From assembly GCF_030504985.1 (NCBI RefSeq), contig NZ_JASERU010000008.1, positions 62,001 through 126,000 on the forward strand: 64,000 nucleotides of DNA. The letters are read 5' to 3'. This DNA is from Fulvimonas sp. R45. GTDB taxonomy: Bacteria > Pseudomonadota > Gammaproteobacteria > Xanthomonadales > Rhodanobacteraceae. The notes beneath the pieces were generated by a model that was not told where the DNA came from, made no database searches, and worked only from the letters and a program-made list of their open reading frames with translations. Shown piece by piece: positions 7,724-17,518 of this stretch. The translations under genes and the position numbers were made by a program. Numbering within the stretch: position 1 is the first letter of the stretch; the number at the start of each line of letters is the position of its first letter.

Positions 7724-9660
7724 GCGAGGCGCTGCGCCAGTTCCACTTCCTGCAACCATGGTGGCTGCTGGCCCTGCTCGCGTTGCCGCCGCTGCTGTGG
7801 CTGGGTGCGCGCGAAGGTGCGACGCGGCGCGCGCTGGCGCGGCTGGCCGACGCCGAGCTGCTGCCGCACCTGCTGCACGGCCAGTCGCGCGGACGCCGCC
7901 TGCCATCCGGCCTGCTCGCGCTGGGCTGGCTGCTGGGCGCGCTGGCGCTGGCCGGCCCGACCTGGAGCCGCGTGGCGCAACCGCTGTATGCCGACCGCGC
8001 GGCGCAGGTGGTGGCGATCTCGCTGTCGCAGCGCATGCTGGCGCGCGACGTCGCGCCCAGCCGGATCGACCGCGCGCGCTACAAGGCGCGCGACCTGCTC
8101 GAGGCCAATCGCGACGGCCTCAACGCGCTGGTCGGCTACGCCGGCGAAGCCTTCGTGGTGGCGCCGCTGACCAGCGACGCGCACAGCCTCGACGACCTGC
8201 TCGAGGCGATGGTGCCCGACACCATGCCGGTGGACGGCAACGACGCCGCGCAGGCCATCGCGCGCGGCGCGAAGCTGATCCACGACGCCGGCGCGGATGC
8301 CGGTTCGCTGGTCCTGATCACCGACACCGCCGACGCCGCGGCGCAGGCGGCAGCGCGCAAGGCGCGCGCGGAAGGCGTGCGCGTGTCCGTGCTGGGCGTG
8401 GGCACGCCGCAGGGCGGCCCGGTACCGCTGAACGATGGCGGTTTCCTGCACGACGACCACGGCGACCTGGTGCTGGCGAAGCGCGACGATGCCGCGCTCG
8501 CCGCCCTGGCCGCGGCCGGTGGCGGCCGCTACGTGCCGATGCGCGACGACGACGGCGACATCCGTGTCCTGCATGGCGAGCTGCGGCCCGCGCACGAGAC
8601 GGGCGCGGTCGTGCAGCGGGGCGATGCCTGGCAGGACCAGGGGCCATGGCTGCTGCTGCCGCTGCTGCTGGTCGTCGCGGCGGGCTTCCGGCGCGGCTGG
8701 CTGCTGCTGTTGCCGCTGGTGCTGCTGCCGTCGCTGCTGCCCGCGCCGGCGCAGGCTGCCGGCTGGCCCGACTGGTGGCGCCGTCCCGACCAGCAGGCGG
8801 CGGCAGCCTTGCGCGCGGGCCGGGCGAAGCAGGCGGAGCAGTTGGCGCGCGATCCCGCCCTGCGCGGCGCGGCGGCCTACCGGGCCGGTGACTACGCGGC
8901 GGCGGCGCAGGCGCTGCGCCAGGCGCCGGGCGCGGACGCGGCCTACAACCTCGGCAACGCGCTGGCGCGGCAGCAGGACTATCGCGCGGCGATCAAGGCC
9001 TACGACCGCGCCTTGCGGATGGACCCGCACAACGAGGACGCCCGCTACAACCGCCAGCTGGTGGAAGACGCGATGCGCCGCCAGCAGCACCGGCCGCAAC
9101 AGCAGCCGCAGCAAGGCGGGCAGGGCGGCCAGGGCCCGCAGGACAAGTCCGCCGGCTCCTCGGGCCAGGGCCAGAGTCCGCAGGGCCAGGGCGGCCAGCA
9201 GGGCGCGTCGCAGGACAAGCACGACGGCGGCAAGGCCGGCCAAGACGACAAGTCCGCAAAGGGCGACGACAAGGGCGAAGCGTCGAAGCCCTCGCCGGCC
9301 GCCCAGCAAGGCAGCGGGAACAAGGGCGAACCCCCGCCGTCCGATGCCCGGGCGGATGGCACGGGCCCGCAGCAGACGCAGCAGCAGCGCGCCGCCCAGC
9401 AGGCGCAGGCGGCGAAGGCCGAGCAGGCCCTGCACCGGCAGATGGACCGGGCGCTGGGGCCGCCGCAGCCCGGCACGGCACGGCAACCCGCCCACGACCT
9501 GGGTGCCGCCAGCACGGACGACCCGCTGTCGAAGCTGCCCGCCGACGTGCGCCAGGCCCTGCGCCAGGTGCCGGACGATCCGGGCGCCCTGCTGCGGCGC
9601 AAGTTCCAGCTCGAATACCGGGAGCGCCACGGCGGCGCGCCCACGGAGGACGGACCATGA
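7720..9660 (+). CDS. BatB/BatC fusion: VWA plus TPR membrane protein
   Basis: 646 aa from the ATG overlapping the batA stop. It has an N-terminal membrane region (about 10-72), a VWA domain (about 94-290), a second hydrophobic block (about 306-340), TPR repeats at about 350-450 (AYNLGNALARQQDYRAAIKAYDRALRMDPHN is the best), then a long Gln/Gly/Lys-rich low-complexity segment and a conserved C-terminal helix. This joins BatB and BatC into one chain. The metal site is degenerate: where BatA has DLSGS this protein has S101-L-S103-Q-R105. The VWA domain may therefore not bind metal. Confidence 0.88.
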   Translation: MSEALRQFHFLQPWWLLALLALPPLLWLGAREGATRRALARLADAELLPHLLHGQSRGRRLPSGLLALGWLLGALALAGPTWSRVAQPLYADRAAQVVAISLSQRMLARDVAPSRIDRARYKARDLLEANRDGLNALVGYAGEAFVVAPLTSDAHSLDDLLEAMVPDTMPVDGNDAAQAIARGAKLIHDAGADAGSLVLITDTADAAAQAAARKARAEGVRVSVLGVGTPQGGPVPLNDGGFLHDDHGDLVLAKRDDAALAALAAAGGGRYVPMRDDDGDIRVLHGELRPAHETGAVVQRGDAWQDQGPWLLLPLLLVVAAGFRRGWLLLLPLVLLPSLLPAPAQAAGWPDWWRRPDQQAAAALRAGRAKQAEQLARDPALRGAAAYRAGDYAAAAQALRQAPGADAAYNLGNALARQQDYRAAIKAYDRALRMDPHNEDARYNRQLVEDAMRRQQHRPQQQPQQGGQGGQGPQDKSAGSSGQGQSPQGQGGQQGASQDKHDGGKAGQDDKSAKGDDKGEASKPSPAAQQGSGNKGEPPPSDARADGTGPQQTQQQRAAQQAQAAKAEQALHRQMDRALGPPQPGTARQPAHDLGAASTDDPLSKLPADVRQALRQVPDDPGALLRRKFQLEYRERHGGAPTEDGP

Positions 9661-11398
9661 CCCGGCGTTGCCTGTGGGCCTTGCTGATCCTGCTCGCCGT
9701 GCCGGCCTGGGCGCTGGCGTCCGGCGTGCGCGCCACATTGGACCGCAGCCAGGTGCAGCTGGGCGAGACGGTCACGTTGAACATCGCCATCGACAGCGGC
9801 GACAGGGTGGCCGCACCGGACCTCGGCCCGCTGGCGAAGGACTTCGACGTACTGGGCCAGTCCAGCAACAGCAGCATCAGCATCGTCAACGGCCGGCGCA
9901 GCGCGCAGTTCACCATCGGCATCGCGCTGCGGCCGAAGCATGCAGGCCAGCTGACGGTGCCGTCGCTGGCGGTGGGCAACGGACACACCGAGCCGTTGCA
10001 GCTGACGGTGACGCCGCCGGACCCGAACGCCGCGGCGAGCAGCGGCAAGGACGTGTTCGTCGAGGCCTTCGCCACGCCGGACCACGGCTATGTGGGCCAG
10101 CAACTGCTGCTCACCGTGCGGCTGTACTTCGACGTGAACCTGGACCGCGGTTCGCTGGACGACCCGCAACTGCCGGGCGTGGAAGTGCGCAAGCTCGGCA
10201 AGGACGTCGACTACGACGCCGAACGCGGCGGCCGGCGCTACCACGTGCTGGAGCGGCGCTACGCGCTGATCCCCCGGCACGCCGGCACGCTGACGGTGCC
10301 CTCGCTGGCGTTCCAGGGCGTGGCCAGCAACCCGTCCGACCCGATGGACCCGGGCGATTTCTTCGGCCAGTCCGGCCTGTTCGGCGGCACCACGGTGACG
10401 GCGGCCTCGCCCGCGGTGACCCTGCACGTGACCGCGCCGCCGGCGGACTGGGGCGGTGGCGACTGGCTGCCCGCGCGCCAGCTCACGCTGGCGCTGGAAG
10501 GCCTGCCGGCGGACGGCACGCTGCACGTGGGCCAGCCGCTGAACCTGCACATGACCGTCCAGGCCGAGGGGCTGCCGGCCGAGTCGCTGCCGGAACCCAG
10601 CCTGCCCGCGCTGGCCGGCGCCACGGTGTACCCCGACCGTCCGGTGGACAGCACCACCCATGATGGCCGCTGGCTGCAGGGCCGGCGCGAGCGCGCCTTC
10701 GCCGTGGTGCCGCAGCGCGCCGGCACGCTGACCATCCCGGCCACCACCCTGACCTGGTTCGACGTGCAGAGCGGGCAGAAGCAGGTGGCGCGCATTCCTG
10801 CCCGCACGCTCACCGTGTTGCCTGGCGCGGGCGGGGCCGGACCGGCCGCCACGCCGCCGGCGGGGGCGGCCAGCGTGTCGCCCGCTGCATCGGCACCGCT
10901 GCCGCCCGCCGCGCAGCCGGATACGCCGGCCGGTACCGGGCACGCCCACGATCGCTGGCGCTGGATCGCCGCGGCCAGCCTGGGCCTGTGGCTGCTGAGC
11001 CTGCTGGCGTGGTGGTGGCTACGCCGGCGCGCCCGCCGTGCGGCACCGGCTCCCACGTCACCCGCGGCGCCCGCCGGCGACGCGCGCGCATTGCGCCAGG
11101 CGTTCATGGACGCGGCGCGCGGCGGGGATGCATCGGCGCAGGCGCGCAGCTTGCTGGCCTGGGCGCGGTCGGAGCGGCCGGGCCTGCATCACCTGGGCGA
11201 ACTGTCCGCCGCGCTGGATTCCGGCGCGCAGCGCGCCGCCATCGACGCGTTGCAGCGCCGGCAATACGGCAACGCGCAGGCATCGCCGGCAGAAGATCTG
11301 GTGGCGGCATTTGCCGACGGCTTCGCATGGCGTCGACCGGGTGGCGGCGAGCCGGGCTCGCCGCTGCCGCCGCTGTACCCGTTCGACCTGGGCGGGTG

Positions 11399-11402
<4 letters not shown>
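9657..11402 (+). CDS. batD: BatD-type oxygen-tolerance/aerotolerance protein
   Basis: 581 aa with a cleavable signal peptide (ends near WALAS). Several Ig-like beta-sandwich repeats of the BatD family follow ([19 protein letters not shown] at the start), then a membrane helix at about 438-460 ([17 protein letters not shown]) and a cytoplasmic helical tail. It is the last gene of the overlapping Bat cluster. Its TAG stop shares the palindrome CTAG (11399-11402) with the stop of the convergent macrodomain gene, so no spacer or terminator separates them. Confidence 0.88.
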
Positions 11403-11917
<515 letters not shown>

Positions 11918-11927
11918 GCACAGGCCT

Positions 11928-11933
11928 TATGCT
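11928..11933 (+). promoter_or_regulatory. Candidate -10 box of marR
   Basis: TATGCT lies 33 bases before the marR ATG, giving a leader of about 26 bases that carries GGAGG at 11949-11953. No convincing -35 box is visible, so this is tentative. The site lies in the 48-base gap shared with the divergent macrodomain gene. Confidence 0.35.
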
Positions 11934-11965
11934 TGGCGGGCAAACGGTGGAGGTTGCGGTACGAC

Positions 11966-12430
11966 ATGGCGAAAACGGAAGACATTTCCTTCGGCTATCT
12001 GCTGAGCGACGTGACGTTGCTGTTCCGCAAGCACTTCGACCGCCGCGCGGTGAAGTTCGGCCTGACCCGGGCGCAGTGGCGCGCCACCAAGATGTTGTAC
12101 CACCGTCCCGGCCTGCGCCAGACCGAGCTGGCCGAATTCCTGGAGATGGAGCCGATCGCGGTGGGCCGCGTGATCGACCGCCTGCAGTCCGCCGGCTTCG
12201 TGGAACGCCGGCCCGACCCGAAGGACCGCCGCGCCTGGCGCCTGTACGCCACCGAGCAGGCGCACGAGGTGGTCGACGACATGGAACGCATCGCGCGCGG
12301 CCTGCGACGCGACGCCACCACCGGCATCGACCACGACGAGATGGCGCAGATGATCGCGGTGCTGACGCGGATCAAGGAAAACCTGCAGGCGCTGGACGGC
12401 TCCGACGAGCCTGTCGATCCGGCCGGCTAG
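11966..12430 (+). CDS. MarR-family transcriptional regulator
   Basis: 154 aa, a winged helix-turn-helix dimer typical of MarR. The recognition helix region is QTELAEFLEMEPIAVGRVIDRL and the wing contains DPKDRRAWRLY, the family DxRxxR signature. GGAGG lies 12 bases before the ATG. It precedes and is co-directional with an RND adaptor and pump, a common regulator-target arrangement. I infer that it represses that efflux operon, but no operator was identified with confidence. Confidence 0.92.
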   Translation: MAKTEDISFGYLLSDVTLLFRKHFDRRAVKFGLTRAQWRATKMLYHRPGLRQTELAEFLEMEPIAVGRVIDRLQSAGFVERRPDPKDRRAWRLYATEQAHEVVDDMERIARGLRRDATTGIDHDEMAQMIAVLTRIKENLQALDGSDEPVDPAG

Positions 12431-12438
12431 ACGGCCGT

Positions 12439-12468
12439 ACGCGGCATGCTGCATGGCGCATGCCGCGT
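12439..12468 (+). terminator. Hairpin after marR
   Basis: A 10-bp perfect stem (12440-12449 with 12458-12467, loop of eight), extendable by one A-T pair, lies ten bases past the marR stop. There is no U-tract. It may end or attenuate marR transcription before the efflux genes. The remainder of the 222-base gap to 12653 shows nothing else clear. Confidence 0.5.
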
Positions 12469-12652
12469 GTCATGTGCCATTGGTATCGTCCGGGAAGGCC
12501 CGCCGATGGCCGCAGAATGGGATTCCGGCGTCAACTGATCGCGTCCACGCGCGTTAGCTGCGGAGCACGTCCCCGACGTTCGCGTTTTCGGGCTTGGCAT
12601 TGCTGCATCAGAGGTGCAGTCGTGGTGTCGGCGCCTCGTGGCTGGAGAAAAC

Positions 12653-13774
12653 ATGCAGCGCAATTCCTGGAAAAAGATCCTGCTGGCCGTGGTGGCGCTG
12701 GCCATCGTAGGCGTGGCCCTGCGCGGCTGGAAAGGCAGCCACGAAAAGGCGCATGCGGCCAGGGCGCCCGCCGAGGTGCCGGTGAAGGTGGCGCTGGCCA
12801 CGCGTGGCGACCTCGACCTGGCGCTGAAGGTGATCGGCCGTGCCGAGGCGTATTCCACCGTGACCGTCCAGTCGCGGGTGAACGGCCAGCTGCAGTCGCT
12901 GGCGTTCGTCCCCGGCGGACGGGTGAAGGCGGGCCAGGCGATCGCCCGGATCGATCCCAGCCTGCTGCAGGCGCAGCTCGACCAGGCCCGCGGCGAACTG
13001 GCGAAGGACCAGGCGCAGCTGACCAACGCGCAGGCCGTGCTGGTGCGCTACACGCCGCTGCTGGCCAAGGGCTACGTGTCGAAGACCGACTACGACAACT
13101 ACAAGGCCAACGTGGGCGTCTACGCCGCCTCGGTGAAGGCCGACAAGGCGGCGGTGGAGATGGCGCAGACCCAGCTGGGCTATGCGCGGATCGTCGCGCC
13201 GGTGGACAGCATCGCCGGCGCGCCGCTGGTCTATCCCGGCGCGCAGGTGAGCGCCAACAGCACCGACCTGGTGGTGCTCAACCAGGTGCGGCCGATCTAC
13301 CTCACCTTTGCCGTGCCCGAGTCCGCGCTGGATGGCGTGAGGGCCGCCTACGCGCGCGGCAAGGTGGCGGTGGGCGTCTCCGTGCCGGGCGCGAAGGGCG
13401 CGCCGCTCGCCGCCACGCTGGACTTCATCAACAACGCGGTGGACACCAGCACCGGCACGATCCAGCTGAAGGCGGAATACCCGAACGCCGACGACCGGCT
13501 GACGCCCGGCCAGTTCGTGCAGGTGAGCCTGCCCACCACCCGCCTGGCCAACGTGGTGACGGTGCCGGTGGAGGCGCTGCAGAACTCGCCCGACGGCAGC
13601 TTCGTGTTCGTGGTCGGCGCGGACGGCCGCGTGCAACAGCGCATGGTGGCGACGGGCCAGGGCAGCGGCGGCCGGCTGGTGATCAGCAAGGGCCTGGACG
13701 GCGGCGAGCAGGTGGTCACCGACGGCCAGATGCTGCTGACCAACGGGACGCGGGTGAAGGTGGTGAAGGGATGA
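12653..13774 (+). CDS. RND efflux periplasmic adaptor (MdtA/AcrA family)
   Basis: 373 aa from the ATG at 12653, with GGAG six bases upstream; the earlier in-frame ATG at 12614 lacks a ribosome site. An N-terminal membrane anchor or uncleaved signal (about 8-22) is followed by the barrel-sandwich halves (VTVQSRVNGQLQSLAFV and TQLGYARIVAPVD) either side of an alpha-hairpin, then beta-barrel and membrane-proximal domains. There is no lipobox. It connects the following RND pump to an outer-membrane TolC-type channel, which is not encoded here. Confidence 0.92.
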   Translation: MQRNSWKKILLAVVALAIVGVALRGWKGSHEKAHAARAPAEVPVKVALATRGDLDLALKVIGRAEAYSTVTVQSRVNGQLQSLAFVPGGRVKAGQAIARIDPSLLQAQLDQARGELAKDQAQLTNAQAVLVRYTPLLAKGYVSKTDYDNYKANVGVYAASVKADKAAVEMAQTQLGYARIVAPVDSIAGAPLVYPGAQVSANSTDLVVLNQVRPIYLTFAVPESALDGVRAAYARGKVAVGVSVPGAKGAPLAATLDFINNAVDTSTGTIQLKAEYPNADDRLTPGQFVQVSLPTTRLANVVTVPVEALQNSPDGSFVFVVGADGRVQQRMVATGQGSGGRLVISKGLDGGEQVVTDGQMLLTNGTRVKVVKG

Positions 13775-13835
13775 TGGGGGGCGAGGCGGGATTGGCCCTG
13801 TTCGCCGCGAGGTTGGCTTGGCTTTCCGCGGGGTT

Positions 13836-13876
13836 GGCCTCTCTCTCCAACCCTCTCCCCGGGGAGGAGAGGGAGC
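13836..13876. repeat. GC-rich palindromic repeat between adaptor and RND pump
   Basis: An 8-bp inverted repeat, CCCTCTCC (13851-13858) with GGAGAGGG (13866-13873), lies in the 178-base gap inside the efflux operon. The same core occurs at 18980-19108, 23127-23276, 25779-25805 and, in variant form, 57046-57069. The upstream bases (13804-13816) also resemble part of the 23168 element. Confidence 0.7.
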
Positions 13877-13952
13877 GAACGGGCCGGGCGGGTTCGCCTG
13901 TCGGGCCATGCCGTAACCGGAAGCCGTGCGGCTTGTTGGGAGGGTGTCTCTC

Positions 13953-16900
13953 TTGAACCTTCCTGCCCTGTGCATCCGCCGGCCGGTGATGACGGCGCTG
14001 CTGATGATCGCGCTGATCGTGTTCGGCGTGGCCGCGTACCCGCACCTGCCGGTGAACGAATTGCCGAACGTGGACTTCCCCACCATCTCGGTCAGCGCGA
14101 GCCTGCCCGGCGCCTCGCCGGAGACCATGGCCACCGCGGTGGCGACGCCGCTGGAGAACCAGTTCTCCACCATCGCCGGCATCAGCCAGATGACCTCGAC
14201 CAGCGCGCTGGGCTCGACCTCGATCACGCTGACCTTCGACCTCAGCCGCAACATCGACGGTGCGGCGCAGGACGTGCAGGCGGCGATCTCGGCGGCGCAG
14301 CGCCAGCTGCCGACCAACATGCCCACGCCGCCCACCTTCCGCAAGGTGAACCCGGCGGACAAGGCGATCCTCTACCTCACGCTCAGCTCCGACACGCTGC
14401 CGCTGTCCACCGTGGACGAATACGGCGAGACGCAGCTGGCGCAGGAGCTGTCGATGATCAGCGGCGTGGCGCAGGTGAGCGTGTTCGGCTCGCAGAAGTA
14501 CGCCGTGCGCATCAGCGTCGACCCCGCCAGGCTGGCGGCCAACGGCATCGGCATCGACACCGTGCAGCAGGCGATCGCGGATGCCAATGTCAACCTGGCC
14601 ACCGGGTCGCTCAACGGCAGCCGGCAGCTGCTGCAGGTGAGCGCGGACGGCCAGTTGAAGAAGGCGGCACCGTACAACGACCTGATCGTGGCATATCGCA
14701 ACGGCGCGCCGGTGCGGTTGTCGCAGCTCGGCCATGCCGAGGACGGCGTGCAGAACGACCAGGTGGCCAGCTGGTTCAACGGCAAGCGCGCGGTGGTGCT
14801 GGCGATCGACCGCCAGCCCGGTTCCAACACCGTGGCCACGATCGACCGCATCCGCGCGGTGCTGCCGCAGTTCGAGGCCACGCTGCCGCCGTCGATCAGG
14901 CTGCAGACGCTGTACGACCGCTCGGAATCGATCCGCGCCTCGGTGGACGACGTGCAGTTCACCCTGCTGCTGGCCGGCGTGCTGGTGGTGCTGGTGATCT
15001 ACCTGTTCCTGGGCAACGCCTCGGCCACGCTGATCCCCGCGCTGGCGCTGCCGGTATCGGTGATCGGCACCTTCGGCGTGATGTACGCACTGGGCTACAG
15101 CCTCGACAACCTCTCGCTGCTGGCGCTGACCCTGGTGGTCGGCTTCGTGGTGGACGACGCGATCGTGATGCTGGAGAACATTGTGCGCCACGTCGAGGCC
15201 GGCATGGACCCGTACGAGGCCTCGATCAAGGGCTCCGGCGAGATCGGCTTCACCATCTTCTCGATGACGCTGTCGCTGGTGGCGGTGTTCCTGCCGGTGA
15301 TGTTCATGGGCGGCATCGTGGGCCGGCTGTTCCACGAGTTCGCGGTGGTGATCTCGACCGCGATCCTGATCTCCGGCTTCGTCTCGATCACGCTCACGCC
15401 GATGCTGTGCAGCCGCTTCGTGAAGCATGCCGAGCACGAGCACAAGTCGCGCGTGGCGCTGTGGTTCGACGCCGGCTTCAACCGCGTGCGCGACGGCTAC
15501 AACGGTTCGCTGGCCTGGGCGGTGGCGCATCCGCGCGCCGTGCTGGGCGTGTTCTTCGCCAGCCTGGTTGCCACCGCGGTGCTGTTCGTGGTGGTGGACA
15601 AGGACTTCATCCCCGCCGGCGACACCGGCCAGCTGCACGTCAACGTGGAAGGCCCCGACGACATCTCGATCAGCGCGATGAAGCAGCGCCAGCAGCGGCT
15701 GGCCGGGATCGTGGCGAAGGACCCGAACATCGCCAGCTACATGTCCTCGGTGGGCTCGGGCGGCTCGCGCGCCACCACCAACAACGGCTCGCTGTTCCTG
15801 CGCCTGAAACCGGCGGACCAGCGCAGGCTCGGCCCCGACCAGATCATCCAGGAACTGCGGGCGAAGTTCGCCGCGGTGCCGGGCATCCGCGCCTACATCA
15901 GCAACCCGCCGGCGATCCAGGTGGGCGGGCGGGCGTCCAAGGCGGAATACCAGTACACCTTGCAGTCCACCGACCTGCAGGCGCTGTACGACGAGTCCGG
16001 CAAGGTGCTGGCCGCGTTCGCCAAATTGCCCGGCTTCCAGGACGTGACCAGCGACCTCGACCTCAACGGCCCGGCCATCGCGGTGAAGGTGGAACGCGAC
16101 AAGCTGGCGCCGCTGGGGCTGACCATGCGCCAGGTGCAGAGCGCGCTGGGCACCGCCTTCGGCGAGGGCCAGGTGTCCACCATCTACGGTTCGGCCACGC
16201 AGTACTGGGTGATCCTGCAGGTGCCCTACAGGCTGCAGGACGATCCGTCGGTGCTGTCGCAGCTGTACGTCACCTCGAACACCGGCCAGCTGGTGCCGCT
16301 CAGTACCGTGGCCAGCTTCCGGCGCAAGGCGCAGCCGCTCACGGTGAACCACCAGGGCGAGCTGCCGGCGGTGACCATCTCGTTCAACCTGGCGCCGGGC
16401 GTGAGCCTGAGCCAGGCGGTGGACGAGATCGACGGCGCGATGCGGAAACTCGACCTGCCCGCCTCCATCACCGGCAGCGTGCAGGGCACGGCGCAGGCGT
16501 TCCAGCAGTCGATGCAGGGCATGGGCATGCTGCTGGCGCTGGCGCTGTTCGTGATCTACCTGGTGCTGGGCATCCTCTACGAGAGCTTCATCCACCCGCT
16601 GACCATCCTTTCCGGCCTGCCGGCGGCGGGCGTGGGCGCACTGCTCACGCTGATGATCTTCCACGCGCCGCTGGACCTGTTCTCCTTCGTGGGCATCGTG
16701 ATGCTGATCGGCATCGTGAAGAAGAACGCGATCATGCTGATCGACTTCGCGCTGGAGCGGCAGCGGGTGGAGGGCATGTCGCCGGCCGAGGCCATCGTCG
16801 AGGCCTGCCATGTGCGCTTCCGCCCGATCATGATGACCACCATGGCGGCCTTCGCCGGCACCTTGCCGATCGCGCTGGGCATGGGCGCGGGCGCCTCGTC

Positions 16901-17042
16901 GCGGCGCCCGCTGGGCCTGGCGGTGGTCGGCGGCCTGGTGGTGTCGCAGGTGCTCACCCTGTACCTGACGCCGGTGATCTACCTGTACATGGACCGGCTG
17001 CAGCGGCGCTTCGGCCGCAAGGCCAAGACCGCGGCAGCCTGA
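13953..17042 (+). CDS. RND-family multidrug efflux transporter (MdtB/MdtC-like)
   Basis: 1029 aa from a TTG at 13953, chosen because GGGAGG lies nine bases upstream and the protein then begins MNLPALCIRRPV, the normal RND start. It has twelve membrane segments with two large periplasmic loops. The proton-relay pair is present in TM4 (VGFVVDDAIVMLENIVRH) and its lysine partner in TM10 (GIVKKNAIMLIDFALER). Length is typical of HAE1/MdtB-type pumps. Substrates cannot be told from sequence. Only one pump gene is present, so if MdtBC-like it would be a homotrimer. Confidence 0.93.
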   Translation: MNLPALCIRRPVMTALLMIALIVFGVAAYPHLPVNELPNVDFPTISVSASLPGASPETMATAVATPLENQFSTIAGISQMTSTSALGSTSITLTFDLSRNIDGAAQDVQAAISAAQRQLPTNMPTPPTFRKVNPADKAILYLTLSSDTLPLSTVDEYGETQLAQELSMISGVAQVSVFGSQKYAVRISVDPARLAANGIGIDTVQQAIADANVNLATGSLNGSRQLLQVSADGQLKKAAPYNDLIVAYRNGAPVRLSQLGHAEDGVQNDQVASWFNGKRAVVLAIDRQPGSNTVATIDRIRAVLPQFEATLPPSIRLQTLYDRSESIRASVDDVQFTLLLAGVLVVLVIYLFLGNASATLIPALALPVSVIGTFGVMYALGYSLDNLSLLALTLVVGFVVDDAIVMLENIVRHVEAGMDPYEASIKGSGEIGFTIFSMTLSLVAVFLPVMFMGGIVGRLFHEFAVVISTAILISGFVSITLTPMLCSRFVKHAEHEHKSRVALWFDAGFNRVRDGYNGSLAWAVAHPRAVLGVFFASLVATAVLFVVVDKDFIPAGDTGQLHVNVEGPDDISISAMKQRQQRLAGIVAKDPNIASYMSSVGSGGSRATTNNGSLFLRLKPADQRRLGPDQIIQELRAKFAAVPGIRAYISNPPAIQVGGRASKAEYQYTLQSTDLQALYDESGKVLAAFAKLPGFQDVTSDLDLNGPAIAVKVERDKLAPLGLTMRQVQSALGTAFGEGQVSTIYGSATQYWVILQVPYRLQDDPSVLSQLYVTSNTGQLVPLSTVASFRRKAQPLTVNHQGELPAVTISFNLAPGVSLSQAVDEIDGAMRKLDLPASITGSVQGTAQAFQQSMQGMGMLLALALFVIYLVLGILYESFIHPLTILSGLPAAGVGALLTLMIFHAPLDLFSFVGIVMLIGIVKKNAIMLIDFALERQRVEGMSPAEAIVEACHVRFRPIMMTTMAAFAGTLPIALGMGAGASSRRPLGLAVVGGLVVSQVLTLYLTPVIYLYMDRLQRRFGRKAKTAAA

Positions 17043-17101
17043 CCGGGCTCGCCCCGGGGACGGTCCTGGAGTAGGTTGGCCGGCAACCCAAGGAGAGCGC
17101 C

Positions 17102-17518
17102 ATGGCCTGCATCCGCAGCGCGTTTCCGGCGATGCTCGCCGTTCTGGCCGCTGCGGGCGGCATTGCCCGTGCGCAGGCCTCCGGGCCGCTGGACGACGCG
17201 GCGCTCAAGGCCTACGCCGCCCAGTCGTTCGACCCGCGCGCGATGATGGGGCGGACGGTGGAACTCGGACGCCACCACGGCGTGCCAGTGGTGGCCGAGT
17301 TCCCCTGTTCGGACGTCTGCCCGCAGTACACCGTGCGGATCATCCACTACCGCCTGCCGCCGGACACGGACTGCGCCGCGGCGGGCGGCGTGGAACGGAC
17401 CGTGCCGGTGCCGGTGGCGATCGCCTCGACCGACGCGACCTTCTGCGTGCCGAAGGTGCTGGCGGGCGGCGGCTACTATCGCCGCGCGGAGCTCACTCCT
17501 CCGCGCCGTCGCCCTTGA
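17102..17518 (+). CDS. Small exported protein of unknown function
   Basis: 138 aa, start supported by AAGGAG seven bases upstream. It has a signal peptide with cleavage predicted near ARAQA. The mature part is about 115 residues and has four cysteines (within FPCSDVCPQYTVRI, TDCAAAG and TFCVPK), which could form two disulfides in the periplasm. I do not recognise the family. Its last 26 bases overlap the end of the convergent M28 peptidase gene. Confidence 0.65.
   Translation: MACIRSAFPAMLAVLAAAGGIARAQASGPLDDAALKAYAAQSFDPRAMMGRTVELGRHHGVPVVAEFPCSDVCPQYTVRIIHYRLPPDTDCAAAGGVERTVPVPVAIASTDATFCVPKVLAGGGYYRRAELTPPRRRP

Noticed and set aside
13716-16811. A 1031-codon minus-strand frame opposite the RND pump
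   Set aside because: Composition and lack of any membrane pattern show it to be a shadow of the pump gene.
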